Positions 17,027 through 24,053 of a DNA stretch of 64,000 bases are shown one piece after another. The notes beneath the pieces are model-generated. The model was not told the origin of the DNA. It ran no database searches and saw only the letters and a program-made list of their open reading frames with translations. Every line of letters starts with the position of its first letter. Within the stretch, counting starts at the first letter, position 1. This DNA comes from Candidatus Latescibacterota bacterium. GTDB lineage: Bacteria; Krumholzibacteriota; Krumholzibacteriia; JACNKJ01. The stretch covers positions 496,001 through 560,000 of the forward strand of contig JACKDC010000003.1 in assembly GCA_020633725.1 (NCBI GenBank), given 5' to 3'. Position numbers and translations under genes: made by a program.

Positions 17027-18463
17027 TCAGAGCGGGCGCAGCTGGGAGCCCTCGGGGCCGTCCAGGACCTGGAACCCCTGGTCCTGGATGGCGTCCCGCA
17101 GGCGGTCGGCCTCGGCCCAGTCCTTCGCCGCCCGGGCGGCATTCCGCTGCGCCAGGAGCGCCTCGAGCTCCGGGGTCACCGCCAGCTCCCGCCAGGTGGG
17201 CAGCCCCTCCTTGAAGAGGCCGAGCACCCCGGTCATGAGCGCCAGGGCGTCCCGCGCGGCCTCCAGGGCCCTGCGGTCCGCGCGCAGGCCGGGGTCGTCC
17301 TCGTCGGCCAGCCGGTTGAACTCTCTAACCAGCTCGAAAATATGGCCGATGGCCCCGCCGCTGTTGAAATCGTCCTCCATGGCCTCGCGCCAGCGCTCCT
17401 GGGCCCGCGCGGCCGCGGCCACGAGGGCCTCACCCACCGGCGCCCGCGCCTCCAGCTGCTCTGGCGCCGCGGCCAGGCGCTCGTGGAGCCCCAGGCTGCA
17501 CTCGCGGATACGCTCCAGGCCCGCCCTGGCGCGCTCGAGCTGGCTGGTCTCGAACTCGGCCCGGCTGCGAAAGTGCGTGGAGAGCAGGTAGAAGCGGATG
17601 ACCTCCGGATCCCAGGTCTCCAGCAGCTCGGCCACGGACGTGTAGTTGCCCAGGGACTTGGACATCTTCTCGCCGTTCACGGTGACCATGCCGTTGTGCA
17701 GCCAGTAGTTGACGAAAGGCTGCCCGCTGGCGGCCTCGCTCTGGGCGCGCTCGTTCTCGTGGTGGGGAAACTTCAGATCCAGGCCGCCGCCGTGGATGTC
17801 CAGGGTCGTGCCGCAGTAGCGGGTGCTCATCGCCGAGCACTCGATGTGCCAGCCCGGCCGCCCCCAGCCCCAGGGGCTGTCGAAGCCGGGCTCGTCCGCT
17901 GGGGCCTTCTTCCAGAGCGCGAAGTCCAGCTCGTCCCGCTTGCCCTCGCTGACCTCGACCCGCACGCCGCTGTAGAGCTCGTCCACCCGGCGGCCCGAGA
18001 GACGCCCGTAGTCGCGATAGGAGCGCACGTCGAAGTAGACGGCATCCGCCGCGTCATAGGCGTGCCCCTGCTCGATGAGGCGCCCGATCAGGCTCAGCAT
18101 CTCCGGAATGTGCTCGGTGGCCCGCGGGAAGACGGTGGCGTCCTTGATGTTCAGCGCCCGCGCCTGCTCCAGGTAGAGGTCGATGTTCCGCTGGGCGATG
18201 GTCTGGTAGGGCACGCCCTCCTCGGCCGCCCGTGCCAGGATCTTGTCGTCGATGTCCGTGAAGTTCTGGGCCAGGGTCACCTCGTAGCCCAGGTACTCCA
18301 GGAAGCGCCGGACCATGTCCCCCGTCAGGGCCGCCAGCATGTGCCCCACGTGGGGCTCGCCCTGCACCGTCATGCCGCAGAAGTACATGCCCACCTTGCC
18401 GTCGACCTGGGGCTTGAACTCGGTCTTCTGCTTGCGGATGGGATCGTAGACCCGCAGGGACAT
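17027..18463 (-). CDS. cysS: Cysteine--tRNA ligase
   Basis: This class I aminoacyl-tRNA synthetase charges tRNA-Cys, 478 residues. The zinc-site cysteine C29 (YFCGMTV) is next to the HIGH-type motif HVGH at residues 38-41. HIECSAMS and FPHHENERAQSEA provide the remaining zinc ligands and active site, and EKMSKSLGN is the KMSKS loop. The C-terminal helical tRNA-binding part is complete. It lies 22 nt downstream of btpA and is probably the last gene of ddl-btpA-cysS. Confidence 0.97.
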   Translation of the reverse strand: MSLRVYDPIRKQKTEFKPQVDGKVGMYFCGMTVQGEPHVGHMLAALTGDMVRRFLEYLGYEVTLAQNFTDIDDKILARAAEEGVPYQTIAQRNIDLYLEQARALNIKDATVFPRATEHIPEMLSLIGRLIEQGHAYDAADAVYFDVRSYRDYGRLSGRRVDELYSGVRVEVSEGKRDELDFALWKKAPADEPGFDSPWGWGRPGWHIECSAMSTRYCGTTLDIHGGGLDLKFPHHENERAQSEAASGQPFVNYWLHNGMVTVNGEKMSKSLGNYTSVAELLETWDPEVIRFYLLSTHFRSRAEFETSQLERARAGLERIRECSLGLHERLAAAPEQLEARAPVGEALVAAAARAQERWREAMEDDFNSGGAIGHIFELVREFNRLADEDDPGLRADRRALEAARDALALMTGVLGLFKEGLPTWRELAVTPELEALLAQRNAARAAKDWAEADRLRDAIQDQGFQVLDGPEGSQLRPL

Positions 18464-18485
18464 CGCTCACTCCTTCACGTCGGGC

Positions 18486-19277
18486 TCAGGTCCGTGCGCC
18501 GGGCGTCAGGGCCCGGACGGCCTCCACCAGGGTGGCCGCCCCCACCGGATCCACCGGGTTGCGGGTCACGCGGCCCTGCTTCACCGCCGTGCCCACGATC
18601 GCCCCGGACGCGTGGGCCAGCAGCCGATGGGCGTTCGTGGCGTCGAGACCGCTGCCCACCAGCACCGGGAGGCCGGGGAAGCGGCCCACCAGGGCCTCGG
18701 CCAGCTCCGCCGACGGCGGGCTGCCCGTGGCGCGTCCCGAGACCACCAGCGCGTCGGCGCCGGCGCGCTCCACCAGATCCTCGGCCTGGTGCAGCGGCTC
18801 GGCGTGGGCGGCCATGACGGCGTGCTTGACGTCCACGTCCGCAAAGATCCGCACCGCGCTGTCCAGCGCCTTGCGCAGGCGCAGGATCGCCGCCGCCCGG
18901 CCGGTCAGCGTGCCCTGATCGCTGTGGGAGACCCCGCTCAGCACGTTCACGCGGATGAACTCGGCCTCCACGGCGTGGGCCACGGCCAGGGCGGCCTCGC
19001 CGTCGTTGCGCAGGACGTTCACGCCCAGGGCCAGGTCCGGCTGGTCCAGCCGCACGGCCCGGACGATGCGCGCCATCGCCGCGACGGTCTCCGGCCCCAC
19101 GCGGTCGGGCCAGAAGGGCGCGTCGCCGAAGTTCTCCAGCACGAGTCCGTCGAAGCCGGCCCGGGCATAGGCGCGCGCGTCCTTGAGCGCGCGGGACTCC
19201 ACCGCCTCGAGACTGAGCCGGTTGTCCGGGGCCCCGGGCAGGGCGGCCAGATGGATCACGCCGTAGAGGGCCTTCAC
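18486..19277 (-). CDS. BtpA/SgcQ family TIM-barrel protein
   Basis: This 263-residue protein starts at a GTG (VKALYGVIHLAALPGAP) preceded by CAGGAG; the longer in-frame extension would overlap ddl. Family segments are HLAALPGAP, GFDGLVLENFGDAPF, GVNVLRND and the repeated LVVSGRATGSPP / VLVGSGLDATN phosphate-site loops. BtpA is linked to photosystem I stability in cyanobacteria and SgcQ is a predicted sugar-phosphate enzyme. In a non-photosynthetic context the reaction is unknown. It sits 19 nt behind ddl and 22 nt before cysS. Confidence 0.85.
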   Translation of the reverse strand: MKALYGVIHLAALPGAPDNRLSLEAVESRALKDARAYARAGFDGLVLENFGDAPFWPDRVGPETVAAMARIVRAVRLDQPDLALGVNVLRNDGEAALAVAHAVEAEFIRVNVLSGVSHSDQGTLTGRAAAILRLRKALDSAVRIFADVDVKHAVMAAHAEPLHQAEDLVERAGADALVVSGRATGSPPSAELAEALVGRFPGLPVLVGSGLDATNAHRLLAHASGAIVGTAVKQGRVTRNPVDPVGAATLVEAVRALTPGART

Positions 19278-19296
19278 GGAATCTCCTGGGCAGGGG

Positions 19297-20376
19297 TCAG
19301 ACCCCGTCGCCGGCCTCGTTGGGGGGCACGGACGCCGCGGCGTCGGCGAGGGCGAGACGAGCAATCTCCGCCACCAGCGCGGGGAAGTCAAGGCCCGCGG
19401 CGGCCGCCGCCATGGGGAAGAGGCTCGTCTCGGTCATGCCGGGGATGGTGTTGAGCTCCAGGCAGTAGGGCGTGCCGTCGGCGGCGAGACGGAAGTCCAC
19501 CCGCGCCAGATGGCGGCAGCCGAGCAGCTCCCAGGCGCGCAGGGCGTCGGCCGCCAGCCGCGCCGCCAGGGCCTCGTCCACGGGCGCGGGGCACAGGTAG
19601 CGCGTCTGCCCCTTGGTGTACTTGTGGGCGTAGTCGTAGAGGCCGCTCTCGGGGACGATCTCCACCGCCGGCAACGCCTTGCCCCCCAGCACGGACACGG
19701 TCAGTTCGCGCCCCGGGATGTACTCCTCCACCAGCAGATCGTCCGAGACCCGGATCACCCGCGGCAGCTTGAGACTCGCCTCCTCCCGGTCGGCCAGCAC
19801 GGCCAGCCCCACGCTCGAGCCCTCGCGGTTGGGCTTGATCACGGCCGGCCAGCCGGGATCGGCTTCGATGCGGTGGGCGAGCTCGTCGACATAGCCGGGA
19901 TCCGGCACGCGCTCGGCAGGCACCCGCACCCGATAGCCGGCCGGCACGGCGAGCCCGCCGTCGCGGAAGATCATCTTGCTGCGCCACTTGTCCATGGCCA
20001 GCGCGCTGGCGGCGAGCCCGCAGCCGGTGTAGGGAACGCCCAGCCAGTCGAGCACGCCCTGCAGCGTGCCGTCCTCGCCCACGCCCCCGTGCAGCGCGTT
20101 GAAGACGAGATCGGGCCGCCAGCCCGTCGCGCCCCCGGGGGCGGAGGCGACGAGCGCCCGCGTGAAGGCGGCCGGCTCGGGCAGCGCGGCCGCGGGGCCG
20201 GAGGGCAGGGCGACGAAGTCGTCCAGCGGCAGCGCCGGCAGCTCGGGGCGGCCGGTGTCCAGGACACGCAGATCCCAGCCCAGGCCCGCGAGGGCCCGCG
20301 CCACCGCCAGGCCCGTGGCCAGGCTCACGTCGCGCTCGTTCGAGCGCCCGCCCACAAGAACTGCAACGCGCGCCAT
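19297..20376 (-). CDS. ddl: D-alanine--D-alanine ligase
   Basis: This ATP-grasp enzyme makes the D-Ala-D-Ala dipeptide for peptidoglycan in the cytoplasm, 359 residues. Seen are VAVLVGGRSNERDVSLATG at the N-terminus, FNALHGGVGEDGTLQG, the ATP loop PAVIKPNREGSSVGL, LLVEEYIPGRELTVSVLGG, and the Mg-binding CLELNTIPGMTETSLFP. Its usual partner genes (mur cluster) are not nearby; instead it leads ddl-btpA-cysS. An extended -10 element lies about 30 bp upstream. One GC palindrome (20130-20143) lies inside the gene. Confidence 0.96.
   Translation of the reverse strand: MARVAVLVGGRSNERDVSLATGLAVARALAGLGWDLRVLDTGRPELPALPLDDFVALPSGPAAALPEPAAFTRALVASAPGGATGWRPDLVFNALHGGVGEDGTLQGVLDWLGVPYTGCGLAASALAMDKWRSKMIFRDGGLAVPAGYRVRVPAERVPDPGYVDELAHRIEADPGWPAVIKPNREGSSVGLAVLADREEASLKLPRVIRVSDDLLVEEYIPGRELTVSVLGGKALPAVEIVPESGLYDYAHKYTKGQTRYLCPAPVDEALAARLAADALRAWELLGCRHLARVDFRLAADGTPYCLELNTIPGMTETSLFPMAAAAAGLDFPALVAEIARLALADAAASVPPNEAGDGV
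20130..20143. repeat. GC palindrome, 14 bp (inside ddl)
   Basis: CGCCCCCGGGGGCG is a perfect palindrome inside ddl. It shares the CCCCCGGGGG core with seven other copies between 23.0 and 28.4 kb. Confidence 0.7.
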
Positions 20377-20406
20377 GGGCCCTCCGGCTCGGCTGGGGTT
20401 CGCGCT

Positions 20407-20415
20407 AGCGTAGCA
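20407..20415 (-). promoter_or_regulatory. Extended -10 element (TGC-TACGCT) of ddl
   Basis: On the minus strand TGC is directly followed by TACGCT, about 30 nt before the ddl ATG, which leaves a short leader with a GGAGGG Shine-Dalgarno. No good -35 box is visible. It belongs to the recurrent TGC-TANNNT class in this window. Confidence 0.45.
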
Positions 20416-20436
20416 CTCCCCGCGCCAGGGTCAATG

Positions 20437-21294
20437 TCAGGCCTCGGCCTCGAGGATGCGCCGGCATTCGGTGAAGCGCGCCTCCTGGGCCTCCGGCACC
20501 TCGGGGTAGCGCAGGTCCATGCCCTCCAGCGCCGCCCGCACGATCCGCGCCACCGCCAGCCGCGCGAAGGGCTTGCTGTCGGCGGGGACCGCGTACCACG
20601 GCGCCCATGGGCGGCTGGTGGCGGACAGCGCCTCGCGGAAGGCGAGCTGGTAGTCGTCCCAGCGCTCCCGCTCGGCCAGGTCCGCCGGCGAGAACTTCCA
20701 GTACTTGTCCGGCTCCTCGAGCCGCGCCAGCAGGCGCTGCCGCTGCTCCTCGCGCGAGATGTTCAGCCAGAACTTGAGGATCGTCGTGCCGTTGAGGCTG
20801 AGGTGACGCTCGTGCTCGCGGATCGAGGCGTAGCGCTCCGGCCAGCGCTCGGCCGTCGGGATGTCCCGCGGCAGATTCTGCGCGCCCAGGAACTCGGGGT
20901 GCACGCGCACCACGAGCACCTCCTCGTAGTAGCTGCGGTTGAAGACGCCGATCATCCCCCGCGCCGGCAGCACCCGGGACGTGCGCCAGAGGAAGTCGTG
21001 ATCCAGCTCCACCGCGCTGGGCTGCTTGAAGCTGGTGACGCGACAGCCCGCCGGATTCACGCCGCTGAGCACGTGGCGGATGGTGCCGTCCTTCCCGGCG
21101 GCGTCGAGCGCCTGGAAGACGAGCAGCAGGGCGTGCCGGCCGTCCGCGAAGAGCCGCCGCTGCAGCGCGCTGATGGCCTTCACCTCGTCGGCGAGCGCCT
21201 TCCTGCAGTGCTTCTTGCCCGGGGTGTCGCTGGACGCCGTGGGGAAGCTCGGGAGGCTGCCGTCGAAGGGCACCAGGAAGGGGGACTCGGTCAT
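20437..21294 (-). CDS. PPK2-family polyphosphate:nucleotide phosphotransferase
   Basis: This 285-residue enzyme is expected to transfer phosphate between polyphosphate and nucleotides. The Walker A-type DAAGKDGT is at residues 64-71. HVLSGVNPAGCRVTSF, VELDHDFLWR, ARGMIGVFNRSYYEEVLVVRVHPE and NISREEQRQRL are typical of single-domain PPK2 proteins. The ATG at 21294 overlaps the stop of the NFACT-R gene (ATGA), so translation is probably coupled. The preferred nucleotide cannot be told from the sequence. Confidence 0.94.
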   Translation of the reverse strand: MTESPFLVPFDGSLPSFPTASSDTPGKKHCRKALADEVKAISALQRRLFADGRHALLLVFQALDAAGKDGTIRHVLSGVNPAGCRVTSFKQPSAVELDHDFLWRTSRVLPARGMIGVFNRSYYEEVLVVRVHPEFLGAQNLPRDIPTAERWPERYASIREHERHLSLNGTTILKFWLNISREEQRQRLLARLEEPDKYWKFSPADLAERERWDDYQLAFREALSATSRPWAPWYAVPADSKPFARLAVARIVRAALEGMDLRYPEVPEAQEARFTECRRILEAEA

Positions 21295-21695
21295 GGCGTC
21301 TCCTCGCTCGCGGCCGGGATCGCCGGACGCACCTTGAACACGCGCTCCTTGCGGATGTTGACGGTCCCCCGCGGCGCCCCGCGGGGTTTCGTGACGAACT
21401 GGGCCAAGGTCCCGGACACCGCCACGGTGCCCCCTGTGCGCGCCTTGCTGTGCCAGGCCGCCACGGCGGCGGCGGCGTCGAGGATCTCGCGTGGCGGCTC
21501 TTCGTCCTCCACGCGCAGGAGCACGTGACTGCCCGGCATGCCCCGCACGTGGAACCACCAGTCGCGCGGCCGCGCCAGCTTGATGCTGAGGCGGTCGTTG
21601 TCCGCGTCGGTCTTGCCGGCCAGCACCGTCCAGCCACCGGGAAGGGTGTAGACGTAGAGGTTGGCCAAGTTCCGCGGGTCCTCGGGCGAACTCAC
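21291..21695 (-). CDS. Stand-alone NFACT-R (DUF814) RNA-binding domain protein
   Basis: This 134-residue protein matches only the C-terminal RNA-binding domain of NFACT proteins (RqcH/Rqc2/NEMF). Signature segments are WTVLAGKTDADNDRLS, ARPRDWWFHVRGMPGSHVLLR, VAAWHSKARTGGTVAVSGT and VTKPRGAPRGTVNIRKER. The GTG start at 21695 follows GGAGGAG and overlaps the upstream stop (GTGA). RqcH handles stalled-ribosome products; the role of a lone R domain is not known. It lies between a membrane protein and PPK2 in a tightly coupled operon. Confidence 0.9.
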   Translation of the reverse strand: MSSPEDPRNLANLYVYTLPGGWTVLAGKTDADNDRLSIKLARPRDWWFHVRGMPGSHVLLRVEDEEPPREILDAAAAVAAWHSKARTGGTVAVSGTLAQFVTKPRGAPRGTVNIRKERVFKVRPAIPAASEETP

Positions 21696-22399
21696 GGGGA
21701 CTCCTCCAGCGCCGCGGCGCGGCCGGCGATCGCCATCTCCCGCACGCGCGCCTGGGCGTAGTAGATGAAGAGCAGCGCCACGGGGAAGGCCAGCAGCAGG
21801 TCCCAGACGCAGTCGGCCAGCGCCGCGACCCACCAGCTCGCGTCGAGGCTCTCGCCGAAGCGGATGCCGACCCACCAGCTCAGGCCCCAGATGGCCATCA
21901 CGGGCAGCTGCCAGGCCAGCAGGATCTCGGCGCGCGAGCCCTCGGTGAGGCTCACGCTGCGCGCACGCGCCTGCGACGGCACCGCGGCCTCGAACACCAC
22001 CGCCGCATCGGCCAGCGCCCAGCGCGACATGAGGATCAACCCCGGCACGATGAAGAGCAGCAGCCCCGCCCCCACCAGGATCTGCACGATCAGCCGGTTG
22101 GCGAAGAGCAGCCCATAGCGCGCGACGGCCACCGACATGGCCCCGCGGTAGCCGGTCTTGCCCCCGTAGAGCGAGGCGCGCAGCAGCACGTAGAGCGCCC
22201 CCACCACGAGGGGCGCCGCGAGCAGGTCGTAGGCCAGCGCCACCACCAGCAGGCGGGCTGAGGTCTCTTCCCAGCCGAGCGACAGCGTCAGATAGTTGAG
22301 GAGCAGGTTGCCCGGCAGCCACATCGTGAGCACGATGAGCGCGGCCGTGAAGCCACGGCCCCAGAGCAGCCGCGCGGCCGCGTCCAGACGTTCGAACAT
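21692..22399 (-). CDS. Multi-pass membrane protein of unknown function
   Basis: This 235-residue protein has about five or six hydrophobic helices (for example LIVLTMWLPGNLLLNYL, LLVVALAYDLLAAPLVVGAL, LIVQILVGAGLLLFIVPGLI, LLLAFPVALLFIYYA). The central segment GLLLFIVPGLILMSRWALADAAVVFE resembles glycerophosphoryl-diester-phosphodiesterase-type or DUF975-like membrane proteins, but I cannot assign a family. It is the first gene of a three-gene operon whose next two genes overlap it and each other by 4 nt. Confidence 0.75.
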   Translation of the reverse strand: MFERLDAAARLLWGRGFTAALIVLTMWLPGNLLLNYLTLSLGWEETSARLLVVALAYDLLAAPLVVGALYVLLRASLYGGKTGYRGAMSVAVARYGLLFANRLIVQILVGAGLLLFIVPGLILMSRWALADAAVVFEAAVPSQARARSVSLTEGSRAEILLAWQLPVMAIWGLSWWVGIRFGESLDASWWVAALADCVWDLLLAFPVALLFIYYAQARVREMAIAGRAAALEESP

Positions 22400-22430
22400 G
22401 CTCCCCCCTGTGCCCGCTGCGGGCGAGGGG

Positions 22431-22439
22431 ACCTTAGCA
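22431..22439 (-). promoter_or_regulatory. Extended -10 element (TGC-TAAGGT) before the membrane protein operon
   Basis: On the minus strand TGC is directly followed by TAAGGT, 31 nt before the ATG at 22399. It overlaps the stop codon of the upstream DinB-like gene. No clear -35 is visible. Confidence 0.45.
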
Positions 22440-22967
22440 TCGGCCGCGCTTTTTGTCGCTGGTGTACTGCTCGGACATGTCCCGCGGAATGCTCAGCGAC
22501 CCCCAGTTGTCGAAGCGATAGTGCTTGGCCAGCAGCACGAGCTGCCCCACGTGGTAGGACTGATGGCTCAGTCCGCGATTGAGCGCCCCCGCCACGCTGT
22601 GCGGTTCGTCACGGATGGTGATCGTGCGCTCGAGGTCCCCGGCGGTGAGCGTGTCGAGCGTCTCGAACAGCGCGGACCAGCCCTGCTCCCAGGCCTCCAT
22701 CAACGAGGCGCGGGAGTCGCTCGGCTCGCGCTTGAACTCGCGGTCGCGCTGACGATCGGGCTTCTCGCCGTCGCTGGTGAGGAAGTCCGTCCAGCGCGAG
22801 CGAAGGTGCCCCGCCACATGCTTCACGATCAGCGCGGGACTGTTCGACTGCCAGTCGAGGCTCCGGAAGAAGTCCTCCTCGCCCAGCCGCTCCAGGGCCT
22901 GCTCGGCGAGGTGCTTGAGTTCGCGGAGTCGTAGCCGGTAGTCGTCGAGGACGCTCGGTTCAGGCAT
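22434..22967 (-). CDS. DinB superfamily protein (DUF1572-like)
   Basis: This 177-residue four-helix protein starts at MPEPSVLDDYRLRLRELK (GGGAGGTGG Shine-Dalgarno). SPALIVKHVAGHLRSRW, the central acidic region and LSHQSYHVGQLVLLAKH provide the His positions that in this superfamily bind a divalent metal. Relatives include thiol-dependent S-transferases such as bacillithiol transferases, but no specific function can be claimed. It is one of four DinB-type proteins in the window. Confidence 0.85.
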   Translation of the reverse strand: MPEPSVLDDYRLRLRELKHLAEQALERLGEEDFFRSLDWQSNSPALIVKHVAGHLRSRWTDFLTSDGEKPDRQRDREFKREPSDSRASLMEAWEQGWSALFETLDTLTAGDLERTITIRDEPHSVAGALNRGLSHQSYHVGQLVLLAKHYRFDNWGSLSIPRDMSEQYTSDKKRGRC

Positions 22968-23072
22968 GGAACCACCTCCCACCGTTGGACGCGCAGTTCG
23001 GCGCAGCATCACAGGTCGCCTCCCGGGACTCCACCGAATTGCCTGGCCCGGACACGCGAATGTGACAGCTCT

Positions 23073-23090
23073 CCCGCCCCCGGGGGCGGG
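23073..23090. repeat. GC palindrome, 18 bp, copy upstream of the HNH-type remnant
   Basis: CCCGCCCCCGGGGGCGGG is a perfect palindrome. Identical copies lie at 23881-23898 and 23988-24005. It sits in the 311-nt gap between the DinB gene and the nuclease remnant, which shows no other gene. Confidence 0.85.
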
Positions 23091-23140
23091 TTGTTCAGCG
23101 GCGGCGCGTGTCTGGCGCTATCGGACCTCCTGGTCTCGCT

Positions 23141-23154
23141 CGCCCCCGGGGGCG
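23141..23154. repeat. GC palindrome, 14-bp core, second upstream copy
   Basis: CGCCCCCGGGGGCG with a right flank GGT as in the 18-bp copies but a diverged left flank (CT). It lies 50 bp after the first copy. Confidence 0.8.
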
Positions 23155-23880
23155 GGTGGGGGCTGCCGCGGGAAGATTCTCTCGACTATCTGCTGTGCCG
23201 CCCTTGACGGCCTTCGCATGATACTATACATTGGTATCCATCGCAAGCCTCCCGCTCCACTTTCCTGGGACTTTCATCATGGAGACTCGAGCCGACCGCG
23301 CCCGGCGACTGCACCGGGCTTTGACGACTGAACTTCAGCGACTGCAACGCCTCGAGAAGGGCGCGCTGCTCTCCTTCGCTTCTATCATGGAAGGAGCTCT
23401 ACCGCGAGCTGGGCTACTCCTCGATCCATGCCTACGGGCGAGAGGCGCTGGGCTTCTCCGAGCGCAAGCTCTCGGCCTTCGTGCGCATGGCGGGTGCGCT
23501 GGAGCGCCTGCCGGAGACCCGACGCGCCGTCGAAGCCGGCGAGCTGCCCTGGACCAAGGCGCGTGAGCTCGTGTCCGTGGCGACGCCGGCGAATGAGACC
23601 CTCTGGTTGAGCGATGCCAAGCGCCTCGGCCGCCGGGCGCTCGAGCGGAAGGTGATGGCGAGTCGGCCGCGGCCGCCAAAACGGCGCCAGGATCCTCCGG
23701 CGCTGTTCGCGGCGGGCGAGCCCGAAGCGCGCCGCGAGGAGGCCGAGGCCGCCGCGCCCCTGCGCGTCACGCTGAACTTCACGCCGGAGCAGTACGCGCG
23801 CTGGGAAGCGCTGATCGAGCAGCTGCGCAAGGACGGGCAGCTAGACTCGAAGGAAGAACTGGTGCTCGCAGCGCTCGCCA

Positions 23881-23898
23881 CCCGCCCCCGGGGGCGGG
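23881..23898. repeat. GC palindrome, 18 bp, inside the HNH-type remnant
   Basis: This is an identical copy of CCCGCCCCCGGGGGCGGG. It is read as RPRGR within the coding frame between the helical part and the HCPDC segment. Confidence 0.85.
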
Positions 23899-23987
23899 TG
23901 AAGCAGGCCGCCACCGTGATCATTCGTCACTGTCCGGACTGCGGGGCGCAGGCCTACGTCACGGGCCGCGGCGAGCTTCCCACCCAG

Positions 23988-24005
23988 CCCGCCCCCGGGG
24001 GCGGG
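23988..24005. repeat. GC palindrome, 18 bp, at the truncated end of the HNH-type remnant
   Basis: This is the third identical 18-bp copy. It lies where the HNH domain would be expected to begin; the reading frame ends 39 bp later. Confidence 0.85.
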
Positions 24006-24053
24006 TCAGGCGAAATCGCCGCCACCGCGCGCGGGTCCCCGTGAACCTGGCCC

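Larger units (their letters stand above)
23279..24044 (+). pseudogene. Frameshifted and truncated HNH-endonuclease-type (DUF222-like) gene
   Basis: The N-terminal part METRADRARRLHRALTTELQ...LLSFASI is read from 23279. The rest, WKELYRELGYSSIHAYGREAL onward, continues in the +1 frame from 23388, so one extra base near 23387 (or a sequencing error or +1 frameshift) separates them. Joined, it gives about 254 residues resembling the helical N-terminal region of multi-copy HNH nucleases (LERLPETRRAVEAGELPWTKARELV). In that family an HNH domain follows a segment like IIRHCPDCGA. Here the protein stops about 34 residues later with no HNH motif, at a palindrome. No Shine-Dalgarno precedes the ATG. 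It is probably a decayed gene. Confidence 0.75.
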
